The notes: a model not told the origin generated them from the letters alone. A stretch of 64,000 bases of DNA from Maritimibacter sp. DP1N21-5 (GCF_019218295.1 NZ_JAHUZF010000006.1:1-64000), one strand, 5' to 3'; shown: positions 1 through 9,232, counted from the stretch's first letter. Numbers and translations are program-made.

Positions 1-191
1 GCAGCGATGTCCCACGAGGCATCACCCAGACTGCGAAGAGAAGCGTGACCCGGATGAGTGACAACGGTCCCAAACAAAGAAGGAAAACGAGCTTGACCCA
101 AATGCCCAATTAGAGAAGCGGACATAAAGAAATCCTGCCAGCTTGCTTGAAATATGATTGAGCACGCAACATATCACTATCGAGTGAAGCG

Positions 192-267
192 AGGAGGTCC
201 TCGCAGGCGCCTGATAAGCGTCATGTGCCCGAAAGGGCATCCGGTTCGAGCCCGGTGCTCCCCGCCA
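192..267 (+). pseudogene. Degenerate tRNA-Ser(GCT)-like sequence
   Basis: The 3' two thirds folds like a class II tRNA. The anticodon stem is 206-210 paired with 218-222 around the seven-base loop CTGATAA at 211-217. A long variable arm, TGCCC-GAAA-GGGCA, lies at 226-239. The T arm is CCGG/CCGG around TTCGAGC at 241-255, and an encoded CCA sits at 265-267. The variable arm and discriminator G fit tRNA-Ser, and the loop differs by one base from the serine GCT loop CTGCTAA, so the apparent anticodon is GAT. No 5' strand pairs well with the acceptor GCTCCCC, and the D arm is disrupted. A broken tRNA or island attachment-site copy is the likeliest reading; a divergent functional tRNA is possible but less likely. 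Confidence 0.55.
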
Positions 268-300
268 AAGCCCGCTCTTCAGAGTGGGCTTTTATTTTTT
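268..300 (+). terminator. Intrinsic terminator after the tRNA-like sequence
   Basis: An 11-bp stem with one G-T pair (268-278 against 282-292) is followed by a T-rich run, TTTATTTTTT. It directly follows the CCA, as expected for a tRNA transcription unit, and suggests this piece was copied together with its native terminator. Confidence 0.7.
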
Positions 301-380
301 TGTCTCAAACCCGAGCCAATGCGCACGAAAGATGCTGTAGCATCGGTATTGCCGTGAAATTTTTCAAGGAATCAAACTAG

Positions 381-1130
381 ATGGAAGTCTTCTATTTCAA
401 AGGCCGCGTAGTCCCTGACCACGTACCGCTCACAGTGAACTACACTCCAAAATTCGAGCGGAAGCCAAGTGTGGAAACAGAACCCGAATCTGTCATCGAA
501 GTCTCGATTCTTGAGGGCGGGTTCCAAGTTAAAGTTGAGGTCGAGCAGTATACCGACGACAAAGCACTAGCGCTTTTCCAAGCGGCCTGGGACGCAGCTC
601 AACGCTTGGCGAATGCGGCAGGATTTATCAGTGCTATCCCTTATCAGATTGTTGTCGATTTTGTCGTGAGGCCAGACGGCTCCGTTAAAGCACTTGCACT
701 TGGTGATGCTTATCTGAGATCACTTGGTACTTTCACCGATGACGACATCGAGACCATCGCTGATCTTATGATTGCAGATCATGCATTTGGCGAAGCGGTA
801 GCAGATCTTCTATCGATGCTCAGCAAGACCCACTACGCTCCGATCAGCTATGGTAGAGTTGCGGAAAGCATCGCGCGACTCATAGCTCCAAATGAAAAGC
901 AAGGTGCCATGTGGGCTAAAGCGCGGAGCGAACTCAGGGTCAGCGAAGGTTATTTGAGAGCGCTGACGGAGGCATCAACTGATCCAAGACACGGAAATCG
1001 GACACCAGTTAGTGCGGCAACCAATCGGAAACTAAGTCAAATGGCATGGCTTCTAGTTCATCGCTATGTCCACTATCGTTTACGTGAAGGCAATCTACCA
1101 AAGGCTGAGTTTCCCGAGCTGTCTGGATAA
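381..1130 (+). CDS. Hypothetical protein, possible HEPN-like C-terminus
   Basis: A 249-aa soluble protein with no signal peptide or membrane segment. The first ~50 residues are beta-rich, with alternating charged and hydrophobic residues. The middle is helical. The C-terminal ~90 residues contain a PRHG motif followed by a long helix ending VHRYVHYR. That pattern recalls the Apea-like HEPN regions of proteins found near defence genes, but I am not certain of the match. Base composition is lower in G+C than the core genes after 6700, as in the large gene 200 bases downstream on the same strand. A short intergenic gap and shared composition suggest the two arrived together. Function unknown. 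Confidence 0.65.
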   Translation: MEVFYFKGRVVPDHVPLTVNYTPKFERKPSVETEPESVIEVSILEGGFQVKVEVEQYTDDKALALFQAAWDAAQRLANAAGFISAIPYQIVVDFVVRPDGSVKALALGDAYLRSLGTFTDDDIETIADLMIADHAFGEAVADLLSMLSKTHYAPISYGRVAESIARLIAPNEKQGAMWAKARSELRVSEGYLRALTEASTDPRHGNRTPVSAATNRKLSQMAWLLVHRYVHYRLREGNLPKAEFPELSG

Positions 1131-1329
1131 GTCTATTCTAGTTTTCCTCATCTTTTGTAGCAATCGTAGCCCATAACCGACCTCCACTAGATGATTGAAG
1201 CACTACGTTGCGGCCCGCCTTTCTGGACATTGCGTTCGCAATACCGGGCAATCTGACAAATTCATGTTTTTGCTCCACTCGAGTCCGAGTATGATAGGGC
1301 CATTCGAGCAAAAAAAATGTGGAAAATTA

Positions 1330-4300
1330 ATGACCGCAAGTCCCGAGGCAACAGGTGGCGTTGGCTACACCTTTGAAGATTCGGTAGTGGCTTCATATCT
1401 GACCAGCCTACTTGTTGAAGGCGGAGCGCGAGGGATCTCTGAAGCGATTACTGACGGCGTCCTTCTCCAGCGCGCGGCGCTTGGCGAGCCACTGGACGAC
1501 ATTATTGTGGAGGGGTCGGATCGATACGGCCAACCTTCCAAACTGGCTCTACAAGTGAAGCAAAGCCCAACGCTGAGTTCTGCTGAAACGAATACCGACT
1601 TTCGAGACGTTATTTCGGCTAGCTGGCGAGAATTCAAGAAAGACGGCTTCAGAATAGGTCGGGACCGTGTCGGACTAGCTGCTGCTAATATCGCCCAGTC
1701 CACACTCCGGGCAGCCCGCTCTACGCTTGAATGGGCTCGTACATCCAAGTCGGCAGACGATTTTTTTAGGCGGCTCGAAACCGAGAATTTCGCAAGCGAC
1801 GCACAAAGAAGGTTCGTGAGCGATGTCCAAGCTTTGCTCCCAGCAGACGCGCAAGATGAGGAAAATTCGTGGCAGTTTCTAAGGCGTTTTGTCATCCTCG
1901 TCTTTGACACGCTTTCAGAAGGAGCGTCAGGTTCGTTCGAGGCGATTGAACGTCTGAGGAATGCGCTACCAACTGGAGAGCGTCATCGTGCCGAAGAGCT
2001 TTGGGTACGACTTTCCCAGATATCACGACAAGCGTCCGGCGCAGCAGGTAGCTTTTCAAGGGCAACATTGGTTGAGCAGCTTTCGGGAGTGTTTGATCTT
2101 TCTTCTCTTCCAAGCATGCGCAGCGATCTGGTTAAGGTAGCAGAAGAAACAAGACACGCTCTTCAAGGTATCCGAATGGATATCTCTGGGCTGATTGTCC
2201 CGCGGAACAGTATTCTCGAAAAGATTAACGAAATTGATGACGGAAAGCGATTTATCCAATTAGCGGGCGAGGCCGGTTCGGGAAAGTCCGCGGTGTTACG
2301 CGCGCTGGCCGAAGAGCACGCCAGGCACGGTTTCGCTCTAGTTCTGACCGACAAGCGTCTCGTCGGCCCCGGCTGGCCCTCACTGGCCAAGCACTTGCGC
2401 CTAGAAGCGGAACGACTTGCTGACCTCCTTTTTGAGCTAGCCACACTTGGAAAACCAACTCTCTTCATCGACGGGATAGATCGCCTAGGAAATGAGACCC
2501 GTCAAACAATCTTGGATATCGTAACTATTCTTCTCGATGATCCAAGGCTTGCGGACTGGCGCGTTGTGGCATCTACCCGGTCGTCACACCTCGAGGACTT
2601 GAGAATATGGCTACCTCCTCAACTTGTTGAGGAGGGCCAAGCACACATCGTCGAGATCGATGGATTTGATGATAGTGAGGCTGGCATCCTTGCCGAGCGG
2701 TTTCCAGCGATGCACGAAGTCCTGTTCGCCGAGGGTCAAGAAAAGGAATTTGCAAGGCGCCCTTTCTTTGCTCAGGTTTTGGCACAGCGTTCAGTGGGCA
2801 CTGATGGAGCACCGGACAAATTTTCCGAGATTTCGCTGGCGCAGGTTTGGTTGGAAGGAGCGCAGGCTCTACAAGATAAAGCTTCTTCAATTGAACGCCG
2901 CCAAGCGATGGGTGAGCTAGCCGCGAGATGTGCTCAAGCAACCAATAGAAGCGCCGCAGTAGAAGGCATTTCCGCTCAAGCTCTGACGGAACTAGTACAA
3001 GAACGAGCGATAGCGGAGGTTGCGGGTAGCGGACGATATTCCTTTACCCACGACATATTTCTTGAATGGGCGATGTTCGGTTTGTGCCGCCAAAATGGTC
3101 CAGATTGGCCGAGCACCCTCACCGCCGCTGGAGACAGGCCAGGAATGATCCGGGTAGTGGAGCTACTGTCACAGTTTGAATTCGAGACCGGACACAACTG
3201 GTCAGAAACTCAATTGGCACTGGAGCAGCAGGAAGCGTGGCGTCATTGGAGCAGGGTTTGGCTCCTTGCACCATTTTCCTCGCCAGCGTTCTTTGACCGT
3301 AAAGACACGATTTCAGAATTCTTGAGGGAAGACCACCGGCTTATCAGGCTCCTTTCTTCTTTCCGCGCTCACAAAACTATCGAAAACCTTCTAGTCGTTC
3401 ATGGCGCTCTTGAACTCGGCGAGAAAACTAAGTTTGAAAAATTCAGACTAGCTGACTTCTTGTCTTGGCCCCGCCCTGTTCGGAATTGGAGGCGATTGCT
3501 GATCTGGTTGCTTTCGCTTGATTGGAACGAGGCAACGGCCGAGGACATTGTTGACACGTTCGAAGTATGGCTGAACCTGTTTCAAGATTATCCCGACAAG
3601 ATCAAAGATCGTTTTGCTGAACGAGTCGATCAGATATTGACTGAATGGGATGCCTACGACTATAGGGAACGGAGCAAAAAGATCACTCCATTAGGGTTTC
3701 GTAAGGATGGTTTCGGTCGCAAACTTCGACAGGCTTTCCTAAGATCCTCGCTCACTAACACGGACCTGCTAACTCGTAGGCTTCAAGCGTGGACAAGCGA
3801 ACGAATTGACGACAAGATCCAAACCAGCGTCTTTGCATGGAGCGTGCGCCTTGCCAGTGTTGTCCCTGAAGCCCTAGCCGACTTTTCCTTCCAAGCGTTT
3901 ATCGACCCATTACCATCAGAGTCAGCCAAGAGGTCGCGGGGGCAGATGATCGGTTGGTCGCCCCATATGAATGATTGGGATTCTCCGGGAATTTGCGACT
4001 ATTCGCGCCACTGCCATCCAGCCTCGCCTATTCAGCAACCATTCGCAGCCCTTTTCGAGCACGCGCCTCAAGAAGGTCTTCGTTTAGTTCGCAAGCTGCT
4101 CAGCCGGACCGTTGTCGCGTGGAGAGAGCTTCCCCAATACGACTATCGTAACCGAGAAATTCCGGTTTCATTTAGTGTGGAGTTCCCTTGGGGATCCCAA
4201 ACGTTTTGGGGCGGACGAAGGATTTATGGTTGGTATCGGGGTCTGTTTTCTTGCGACATCCTCGGGTCGGCACTCATGGCGCTGGAAGATTGGGCGTTCT

Positions 4301-6534
4301 CCGAGCTCGAAGCCGGACGTGACGTTGATGAGATCGTAGAGGAGCTTGTTACCGGACACGAAAGCGTGGCCACGCTGGGCATCGCTTTGGGAGTCTTGTT
4401 GGACAAGGATGCGCTGTCACCGGCGGCAGCCGCTCTGGTAGGCTGCCAGCACATCTGGGCCATGGACGAGTACCGCTGGCAACATGACGTCCAAGGCCTT
4501 CATTCAAACGAAATCGGAGCGAGCTTCGGCTTGTCTAACGATACAACTCACCTTGAAGCACTGAAACGCCTCAACTCGCGGCCTTCCCGGAAGAAGAACA
4601 TCAGATGGCTCGCGACAGCATTCATACTCACAGCTAACGACCAACGCGAAAAGGTGGCGGAAAAGCTTACTAGCTTTCCAAATGAGCTACCCTTCACCCA
4701 CGAAGGCCAAGAAGATGACGATAAGCTAGTCGCATATTTTCTGCATCGAGCCGAGGAGTGGGCCGCGATGGCAGACCTGTCGAACTATGCTCAGGTGGAA
4801 ACCGATGATGGGAAAGTCGGCGTTGCATTTCAGCCGTCAGACGAACGAGTGCAACAAGCTGAAGAAGCAGGTGAGCGGCTAGCCCATTGGAACGAAGGCT
4901 TCCAACTGCTGAACCAATGTGAGTCTTGGTTTGAGGGCGGCAAAATTGATGATCAGACGCGAGAGGAAATTGTAGCGCTCGCACGCCAGGTCGAAAACGA
5001 GGACCTGTTCAAATCTGGTTTTGATGCCGGAGACCCCGGCAGCCGCCGCGCTGGCGGAGTAGCAGCCGTGTCAGCAGCGATTCTGAGTTTGAAGCCCGAT
5101 CTTCCACGTGATCAAGTGGAATGGGCCGAAAGCGTTGCATTTCGCGCCGCCAGTACTGTTCCGGCAAACGATGAGTTTTTTCACGCTGATGCTCCTTCCG
5201 ACGACAGACCCGAAACGTTTGCATCGAAGGGATTGACGGCGATAGTCAAGAATGGCGGACCATTAGCAGGTTCAGCACAGGAAGAACTGGTTCGGTTGTG
5301 CTTTCATCCCTACAAGGGCGTGCAGTTGGCTGCGTTGGCAAATGCCGCATCATGTTGGCGAGAACACAAGGGCTTCGCTGACAAGTGCACAGCACTCGCT
5401 TTCAAGCTGACGACTCTCGAACTGGATCGTGGTTCACCTGATTGGTACCGACGACGCGATGAGAGAGAAAACAGTCTGGCGTCCGAAAAACAACGGCTGT
5501 TTGAGGCAACTATACGAGCTCTAGCTTCTGGCGAAGGAAAAGGGCTGTCTGAGACGTATGCCGAAATCGAGCCGGAACACTTAGATCAATGGCGGGTCAA
5601 GGATTTCGCGTCGGTGTTGTCGATCATCCCGAAAGACAGGTTCAACGAAGATCATGCTTTTCGTGACGACCTAATAGCTCTTCTGCATAGCTTCGTTGAA
5701 AAGCTCACTGCGGCAATTGGCGCAGCTGACGAAGCCGAGCACCGTTCAGGTTCAAGGCTAAGTTTGGAGTTTTCCAGTTGCATTTGGGACTTGGCAGCGC
5801 TGTGCGAGAAATTGCCAATTCAAAGTATTCGTAGTGCAATCATACCTATCCTGTCTCAGTTGCCCCATGAGCCGAAGAGCGAAGCTCTCTCGACTTTCGC
5901 AAATGCGTACTCCTGCATGCGACTTCTGGATTCACCGACAGTTCCAGCGGGCATTGTTGATGTTTTTCTCGACATCTTTGAGGCAGTCGCAGATGACCCG
6001 GATTGGAAGCGTCCGGAGTGGCGGGAGGACTATGGACTTCCCGAGCAGCTTCACAAATTGGTTCGTATCGCAATGGGGGCAAATTGGGATCGGCCAGCAA
6101 TGGGTGCGGCCCGCTTCGCTAACAATGATTGGTCCGATGCAAAGCTACTGGACCCATTGATTGATTGGATGCTCGAAAGATTTGGCCATCTACCGCAGGT
6201 CATGCAAGCATTCTTGCTCCATGTTGAAAGGTCATTCGATCACCGCAGCAGCGAATTCCTCGCTTCGAGGTTGGGAGGCATCGCGCCCGCAGTTTGGCAG
6301 TCTAGAGGGTTTTGGTCCGGGGGAAGAACTGCGCAACTCGCCGGTCTATTTCAATCCTTTGCCGAACGAGACGCCCCATTGCAGTCTGATGTCCACGTTC
6401 AGTTCTTGGAGATTCTCGATCACTTGACTGAACTTGGGGATCGTCGCGCAGCAGCACTTCAAATGAGCTCGCTGTTTGACCGGCCACGTTTCAGCAATCC
6501 GCCACAGGTCTTACAAATCGAAACTTCGCCGTGA
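1330..6534 (+). CDS. Avs-like STAND NTPase with N-terminal PD-(D/E)XK-like nuclease region
   Basis: The frame is open from 1195, but the first 45 codons look non-coding. The ATG at 1330 (MTASPEA) is the better start and gives 1,734 aa. The N-terminal ~170 residues hold an acidic pair (D56, D57), strand residues and Q75-V-K77, a D...(Q/E)xK pattern seen in Cap4/DUF4297-type nucleases; E16 lies in an early helix. A P-loop GEAGSGKS is at about 313-320, a Walker B LFIDGIDRL at about 378-386, and an ASTRS sensor follows, as in STAND/NACHT-like ATPases. The remaining ~1,200 residues are helical and rich in W, E and R, with no named domain that I recognise; this fits a repeat-type sensor arm. Antiviral STAND (Avs) proteins share this order of effector, NTPase and sensor, and several recognise phage terminase or portal proteins. 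Role in phage defence is inferred. Confidence 0.7.
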   Translation: MTASPEATGGVGYTFEDSVVASYLTSLLVEGGARGISEAITDGVLLQRAALGEPLDDIIVEGSDRYGQPSKLALQVKQSPTLSSAETNTDFRDVISASWREFKKDGFRIGRDRVGLAAANIAQSTLRAARSTLEWARTSKSADDFFRRLETENFASDAQRRFVSDVQALLPADAQDEENSWQFLRRFVILVFDTLSEGASGSFEAIERLRNALPTGERHRAEELWVRLSQISRQASGAAGSFSRATLVEQLSGVFDLSSLPSMRSDLVKVAEETRHALQGIRMDISGLIVPRNSILEKINEIDDGKRFIQLAGEAGSGKSAVLRALAEEHARHGFALVLTDKRLVGPGWPSLAKHLRLEAERLADLLFELATLGKPTLFIDGIDRLGNETRQTILDIVTILLDDPRLADWRVVASTRSSHLEDLRIWLPPQLVEEGQAHIVEIDGFDDSEAGILAERFPAMHEVLFAEGQEKEFARRPFFAQVLAQRSVGTDGAPDKFSEISLAQVWLEGAQALQDKASSIERRQAMGELAARCAQATNRSAAVEGISAQALTELVQERAIAEVAGSGRYSFTHDIFLEWAMFGLCRQNGPDWPSTLTAAGDRPGMIRVVELLSQFEFETGHNWSETQLALEQQEAWRHWSRVWLLAPFSSPAFFDRKDTISEFLREDHRLIRLLSSFRAHKTIENLLVVHGALELGEKTKFEKFRLADFLSWPRPVRNWRRLLIWLLSLDWNEATAEDIVDTFEVWLNLFQDYPDKIKDRFAERVDQILTEWDAYDYRERSKKITPLGFRKDGFGRKLRQAFLRSSLTNTDLLTRRLQAWTSERIDDKIQTSVFAWSVRLASVVPEALADFSFQAFIDPLPSESAKRSRGQMIGWSPHMNDWDSPGICDYSRHCHPASPIQQPFAALFEHAPQEGLRLVRKLLSRTVVAWRELPQYDYRNREIPVSFSVEFPWGSQTFWGGRRIYGWYRGLFSCDILGSALMALEDWAFSELEAGRDVDEIVEELVTGHESVATLGIALGVLLDKDALSPAAAALVGCQHIWAMDEYRWQHDVQGLHSNEIGASFGLSNDTTHLEALKRLNSRPSRKKNIRWLATAFILTANDQREKVAEKLTSFPNELPFTHEGQEDDDKLVAYFLHRAEEWAAMADLSNYAQVETDDGKVGVAFQPSDERVQQAEEAGERLAHWNEGFQLLNQCESWFEGGKIDDQTREEIVALARQVENEDLFKSGFDAGDPGSRRAGGVAAVSAAILSLKPDLPRDQVEWAESVAFRAASTVPANDEFFHADAPSDDRPETFASKGLTAIVKNGGPLAGSAQEELVRLCFHPYKGVQLAALANAASCWREHKGFADKCTALAFKLTTLELDRGSPDWYRRRDERENSLASEKQRLFEATIRALASGEGKGLSETYAEIEPEHLDQWRVKDFASVLSIIPKDRFNEDHAFRDDLIALLHSFVEKLTAAIGAADEAEHRSGSRLSLEFSSCIWDLAALCEKLPIQSIRSAIIPILSQLPHEPKSEALSTFANAYSCMRLLDSPTVPAGIVDVFLDIFEAVADDPDWKRPEWREDYGLPEQLHKLVRIAMGANWDRPAMGAARFANNDWSDAKLLDPLIDWMLERFGHLPQVMQAFLLHVERSFDHRSSEFLASRLGGIAPAVWQSRGFWSGGRTAQLAGLFQSFAERDAPLQSDVHVQFLEILDHLTELGDRRAAALQMSSLFDRPRFSNPPQVLQIETSP

Positions 6535-6557
6535 GGCCAGATCATAACTTCGTGTCC

Positions 6558-6634
6558 AAGGTCCGCTTTAAAGGGCTATGGCTTGCCCGTTTGCAACCGC
6601 AGCGAAGGTCCGCTTCGTCCGCACAGCGGACCTT
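6558..6634. repeat. Three copies of an 11-base element, two forming an inverted repeat
   Basis: AAGGTCCGCTT occurs at 6558-6568 and again at 6605-6615. The inverse AGCGGACCTT lies at 6625-6634, giving a 10-bp perfect stem with a nine-base loop (6605-6634). The element sits at the switch from the lower-G+C segment to high-G+C core sequence. It may be the terminator of the large upstream gene, a dispersed intergenic repeat, or a trace of the island boundary. Confidence 0.5.
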
Positions 6635-6726
6635 TCCAAATCGCGCGCAGGCATCACGACCGCGTGACGCCGCTTTATCCGTCGTGTTACCCTCTTACCT
6701 CAAAGGCAACCGCCAACTGAGGAGAC

Positions 6727-7224
6727 ATGAACATGACCACCTCACTGCCCCGCCGCACCGTTCTTGCCACCGGCTCCGCCGCCCTGCTCACCACCGGTCT
6801 TACGCTCCCTGCCCGCGCCCAGGGGATCGCCCCCACGCCCACAATGCGGGGCGGCGCCAACAATTACCGCCCCGGCGCGCCCATCATGGACCGCATCGGG
6901 GGTGGCGGCTTCCTGATGACAGGCACCGTTCTGCGCGCAGGTGACGGGGCACCCATTCCCAACGCACGCATCCAGATGTGGGCCCACACGACCGAAGGGC
7001 ACGAGCGCGACGAACGCAGCCATGGCGCCACGCTCACGGACGCGCAGGGCCGCTTCCAGATGGACATGCCCCAAATCGTGCCCGCCTTCGGCCAGCCACA
7101 CGGCCACCTCGCCTATGATGCAGACTACGACGACAACGGGTTCGAGACGGTGTTCCTGCGCCCGATCATGGCCAGCGCCTCCGACACAACGCTTGATGTG
7201 CAATTCGTGCTGGTCCCGGCCTGA
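6727..7224 (+). CDS. Tat-exported intradiol dioxygenase-fold protein
   Basis: A 165-aa protein with a twin-arginine signal (PRRTVLA followed by a hydrophobic stretch to ARAQG at about residue 35). The mature part has the beta-sandwich pattern of intradiol ring-cleavage dioxygenases: a carboxypeptidase-regulatory-like opening (TGTVLRAGDGAPIPNARIQMWAHT), DAQGRFQMD, then PHGHLAYDADYDDNGF. The family uses non-haem Fe(III), but the canonical two-Tyr/two-His set is not clearly complete here. It may be a secreted non-catalytic or altered member. The AGGAG at 6720-6724 lies too close to the ATG at 6727, so the in-frame ATG at 6733 is also a good start. The following membrane protein begins four bases later, suggesting co-expression. 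Confidence 0.75.
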   Translation: MNMTTSLPRRTVLATGSAALLTTGLTLPARAQGIAPTPTMRGGANNYRPGAPIMDRIGGGGFLMTGTVLRAGDGAPIPNARIQMWAHTTEGHERDERSHGATLTDAQGRFQMDMPQIVPAFGQPHGHLAYDADYDDNGFETVFLRPIMASASDTTLDVQFVLVPA

Positions 7225-7227
7225 TCC

Positions 7228-7851
7228 TTGTTGCGCGCCACTCTGATCTGGGCGGCGCTCGGCGTTGCACTTCTGGCCCCGATCACGGCAGCAGCGTTCA
7301 GCCCGCTTCTGCAATGGCGCGAGGGGATCTACATCGCCTCCGGCTTTGCCGGTATCCTCGGCATGGCGCTTTTGCTCCTGCAACCCTTGCTCGCGGCAGG
7401 TGACCTGCCCGGTCTGTCCCCTACGCGCAGCCGCCGCATCCACCGCATTACGGGCGCGCTACTTGTCCTTGCCGTTGTGGGCCACGTCGCCGGGCTCTGG
7501 ATCACCAGCCCGCCCGATGTGATCGACGTGCTGCTCTTTCGCTCTCCTACACCCTTTGCCATCTGGGGCGTGATCGCCATGTGGGCCGTCTTCGCCGCAG
7601 CTCTGATCGCCGCCCTGCGCAAACGCCTGCCCCTGCGCCCAACATCATGGCGCCGCCTGCACGCAGCGCTGGTGGTCACGGTAGCGGGCGGGACGGTTGC
7701 GCACGCCTTGCTGATCCAGGGCACGATGGAGCCGTTCACCAAATACGCCCTGAGCATCTGTGTTGGTCTGGCGGCCCTGCGCATCGCGTTTATCGGCGGC
7801 ATGATCCCGCGTTTACCCTTTGGCAACGCGTCGCAGCGCACGCACCGTTAA
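7228..7851 (+). CDS. Ferric reductase-like / cytochrome b-type membrane protein
   Basis: A 207-aa integral membrane protein with about six hydrophobic helices. Histidines in the membrane part (RRIHRITG, VVGHVAGL, RRLHAALV, TVAHALLIQG) are placed like haem ligands in the ferric reductase-like transmembrane domain (MsrQ/YedZ and relatives). It probably moves electrons across the inner membrane. It starts with TTG four bases after the Tat-exported dioxygenase-like protein, so a shared periplasmic redox job is plausible but unproven. It is not the usual MsrQ context because no msrP lies beside it. Confidence 0.65.
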   Translation: MLRATLIWAALGVALLAPITAAAFSPLLQWREGIYIASGFAGILGMALLLLQPLLAAGDLPGLSPTRSRRIHRITGALLVLAVVGHVAGLWITSPPDVIDVLLFRSPTPFAIWGVIAMWAVFAAALIAALRKRLPLRPTSWRRLHAALVVTVAGGTVAHALLIQGTMEPFTKYALSICVGLAALRIAFIGGMIPRLPFGNASQRTHR

Positions 7852-8018
7852 ACACGGATTTTGTGCCGGACCGGTGTACGGGGGGTGTACAGAGGGTGCA
7901 CGCCCGGTGCATCGCCCATATCCCTTGTTTTACGGGCGTTAACCCCCGATTCTCCACCAATCAGGAAAACAGCCCGTTAACCGTTGCGCGTACGGTGGTC
8001 GCCGGGCCATAAGCGCCC

Positions 8019-8792
8019 ATGCTCAGCTACCAGCACATCTATCACGCCGGAAACCTCGCCGACGTCCACAAGCACAGCCTGCTCGCCTGGATGCTCGCCT
8101 ACCTCACGCGCAAGGACAAACCGGTCAGCTACATCGAGACGCATGGCGGGCGTGCGCTCTATGATCTGGGGGCAGACGAAGCGCTGAAAACGGGCGAAGC
8201 TGCGCAGGGGATCGCGCGGGCGCGGGACTGGTTTGCGCCTGACCATCCTTACATCAAGTGCCTGACGCAAACCTCTGGCTTACATGGACAAAATGCATAC
8301 CCCGGTTCACCTCTGTTCGCCACCCAAATCCTGCGCGACACTGACAGCCTGACCATCGCAGAACTGCACCCGGCCGAACACAACGCCCTCGAATTGGCGC
8401 TGCCCACGGCCAAGGTTCACCGCGCCGACGGCTTTGCAATGGCGCACTCGATCCTACCGCCCACGCCGCGGCGGGGTCTGATGCTGATCGACCCCAGCTA
8501 CGAGATCAAGGACGACTACCAAACGATCCCCGGGCATATCCGAAAATACGCACGCGCCTGGAATGTGGGCATCATTGTGCTGTGGTACCCGATTCTGACA
8601 TCAGGCGCGCACAACAACATGCTGAAATCACTTGAGAAAGACCACCATGATGCCCTCAGGCACGAGGTCCGCTTTCCCCCCGCAAGACCGGGGCATGGCA
8701 TGGTGGGATCCGGCCTATTCGTGATCCGACCGCCCTTCGGTCTTGCCGAAGAAGCCGCAATTCTGAAAACTCATTTCGACCAGCTGAAGTGA
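8019..8792 (+). CDS. rlmJ: 23S rRNA (adenine(2030)-N6)-methyltransferase RlmJ
   Basis: A 257-aa protein that opens MLSYQHIYHAGNLADVHKH, matching the conserved RlmJ N-terminus. The class I methyltransferase fold is visible, with the catalytic DPPY motif present as DPSYE (LMLIDPSYEIKDDY); the proline-to-serine change still fits N6-adenine methyltransferases. A GSGLFVIRPPFGL region near the end is also typical. It methylates A2030 of 23S rRNA using S-adenosylmethionine. The stop overlaps the first codon of the next gene, which encodes a TerB-like protein. Confidence 0.9.
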   Translation: MLSYQHIYHAGNLADVHKHSLLAWMLAYLTRKDKPVSYIETHGGRALYDLGADEALKTGEAAQGIARARDWFAPDHPYIKCLTQTSGLHGQNAYPGSPLFATQILRDTDSLTIAELHPAEHNALELALPTAKVHRADGFAMAHSILPPTPRRGLMLIDPSYEIKDDYQTIPGHIRKYARAWNVGIIVLWYPILTSGAHNNMLKSLEKDHHDALRHEVRFPPARPGHGMVGSGLFVIRPPFGLAEEAAILKTHFDQLK

Positions 8793-9232
8793 CCAAAATG
8801 TTCGAACGCCTATTCCCCAAAAGACCCAAAGAAACCGCGCCCTTGCCGGAGCCAACACCGCAACTGGCCCTGGGCGCGCTGCTGGTGCGTGTGGCGATGG
8901 CCGATCGGGAGTATCAGGCCCCCGAAGTCGCCGCCATCGACAAGATCCTCGCTGCGACCTTCAACCTAAAGCCGCTTGAAGCCGCCAAGCTGCGTGCCAC
9001 GTGCGAGGCATTGGAACGACATGCGCCCGGCACACCAGAGTACACGGATATCCTCAGGGAAACAGTAGCTTACGAGGATCGACGCGGCCTCGCCGTGGCG
9101 ATGTGGCAGGTGCTTCTGGCCGATGGTGACCATGCCCGGATCGAAGAGGATGTGCTGCACCAGATCGAAGCCGCCCTTGCCATTACACCCGAAGACAGCG
9201 CCGCCATCCGAACGCAAGCGCTTGGCGACTAA
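8789..9232 (+). CDS. TerB-like protein
   Basis: A 147-aa acidic, all-helical protein. The repeated pattern LLVRVAMADREYQAPEVAAIDKIL and MWQVLLADGDHARIEEDVLHQI is the double-helix motif of the TerB/DjlA N-terminal fold, a likely metal-binding domain of unknown biochemical role. Short and cytosolic. Start is GTG 8789 overlapping rlmJ by four bases, or ATG 8798. A paralogue follows 24 bases downstream, so the two probably act together. Confidence 0.8.
   Translation: MTKMFERLFPKRPKETAPLPEPTPQLALGALLVRVAMADREYQAPEVAAIDKILAATFNLKPLEAAKLRATCEALERHAPGTPEYTDILRETVAYEDRRGLAVAMWQVLLADGDHARIEEDVLHQIEAALAITPEDSAAIRTQALGD

Noticed and set aside
1..48. Short open plus-strand frame at the window edge, perhaps the tail of an integrase
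   Set aside because: Only 15 codons are visible and the resemblance to integrase C-termini is too weak to support.
1195..1329. Upstream extension of the large STAND protein by 45 codons
   Set aside because: The translation is rich in Cys and Ser with no domain pattern, and the ATG at 1330 begins the conserved-looking segment.
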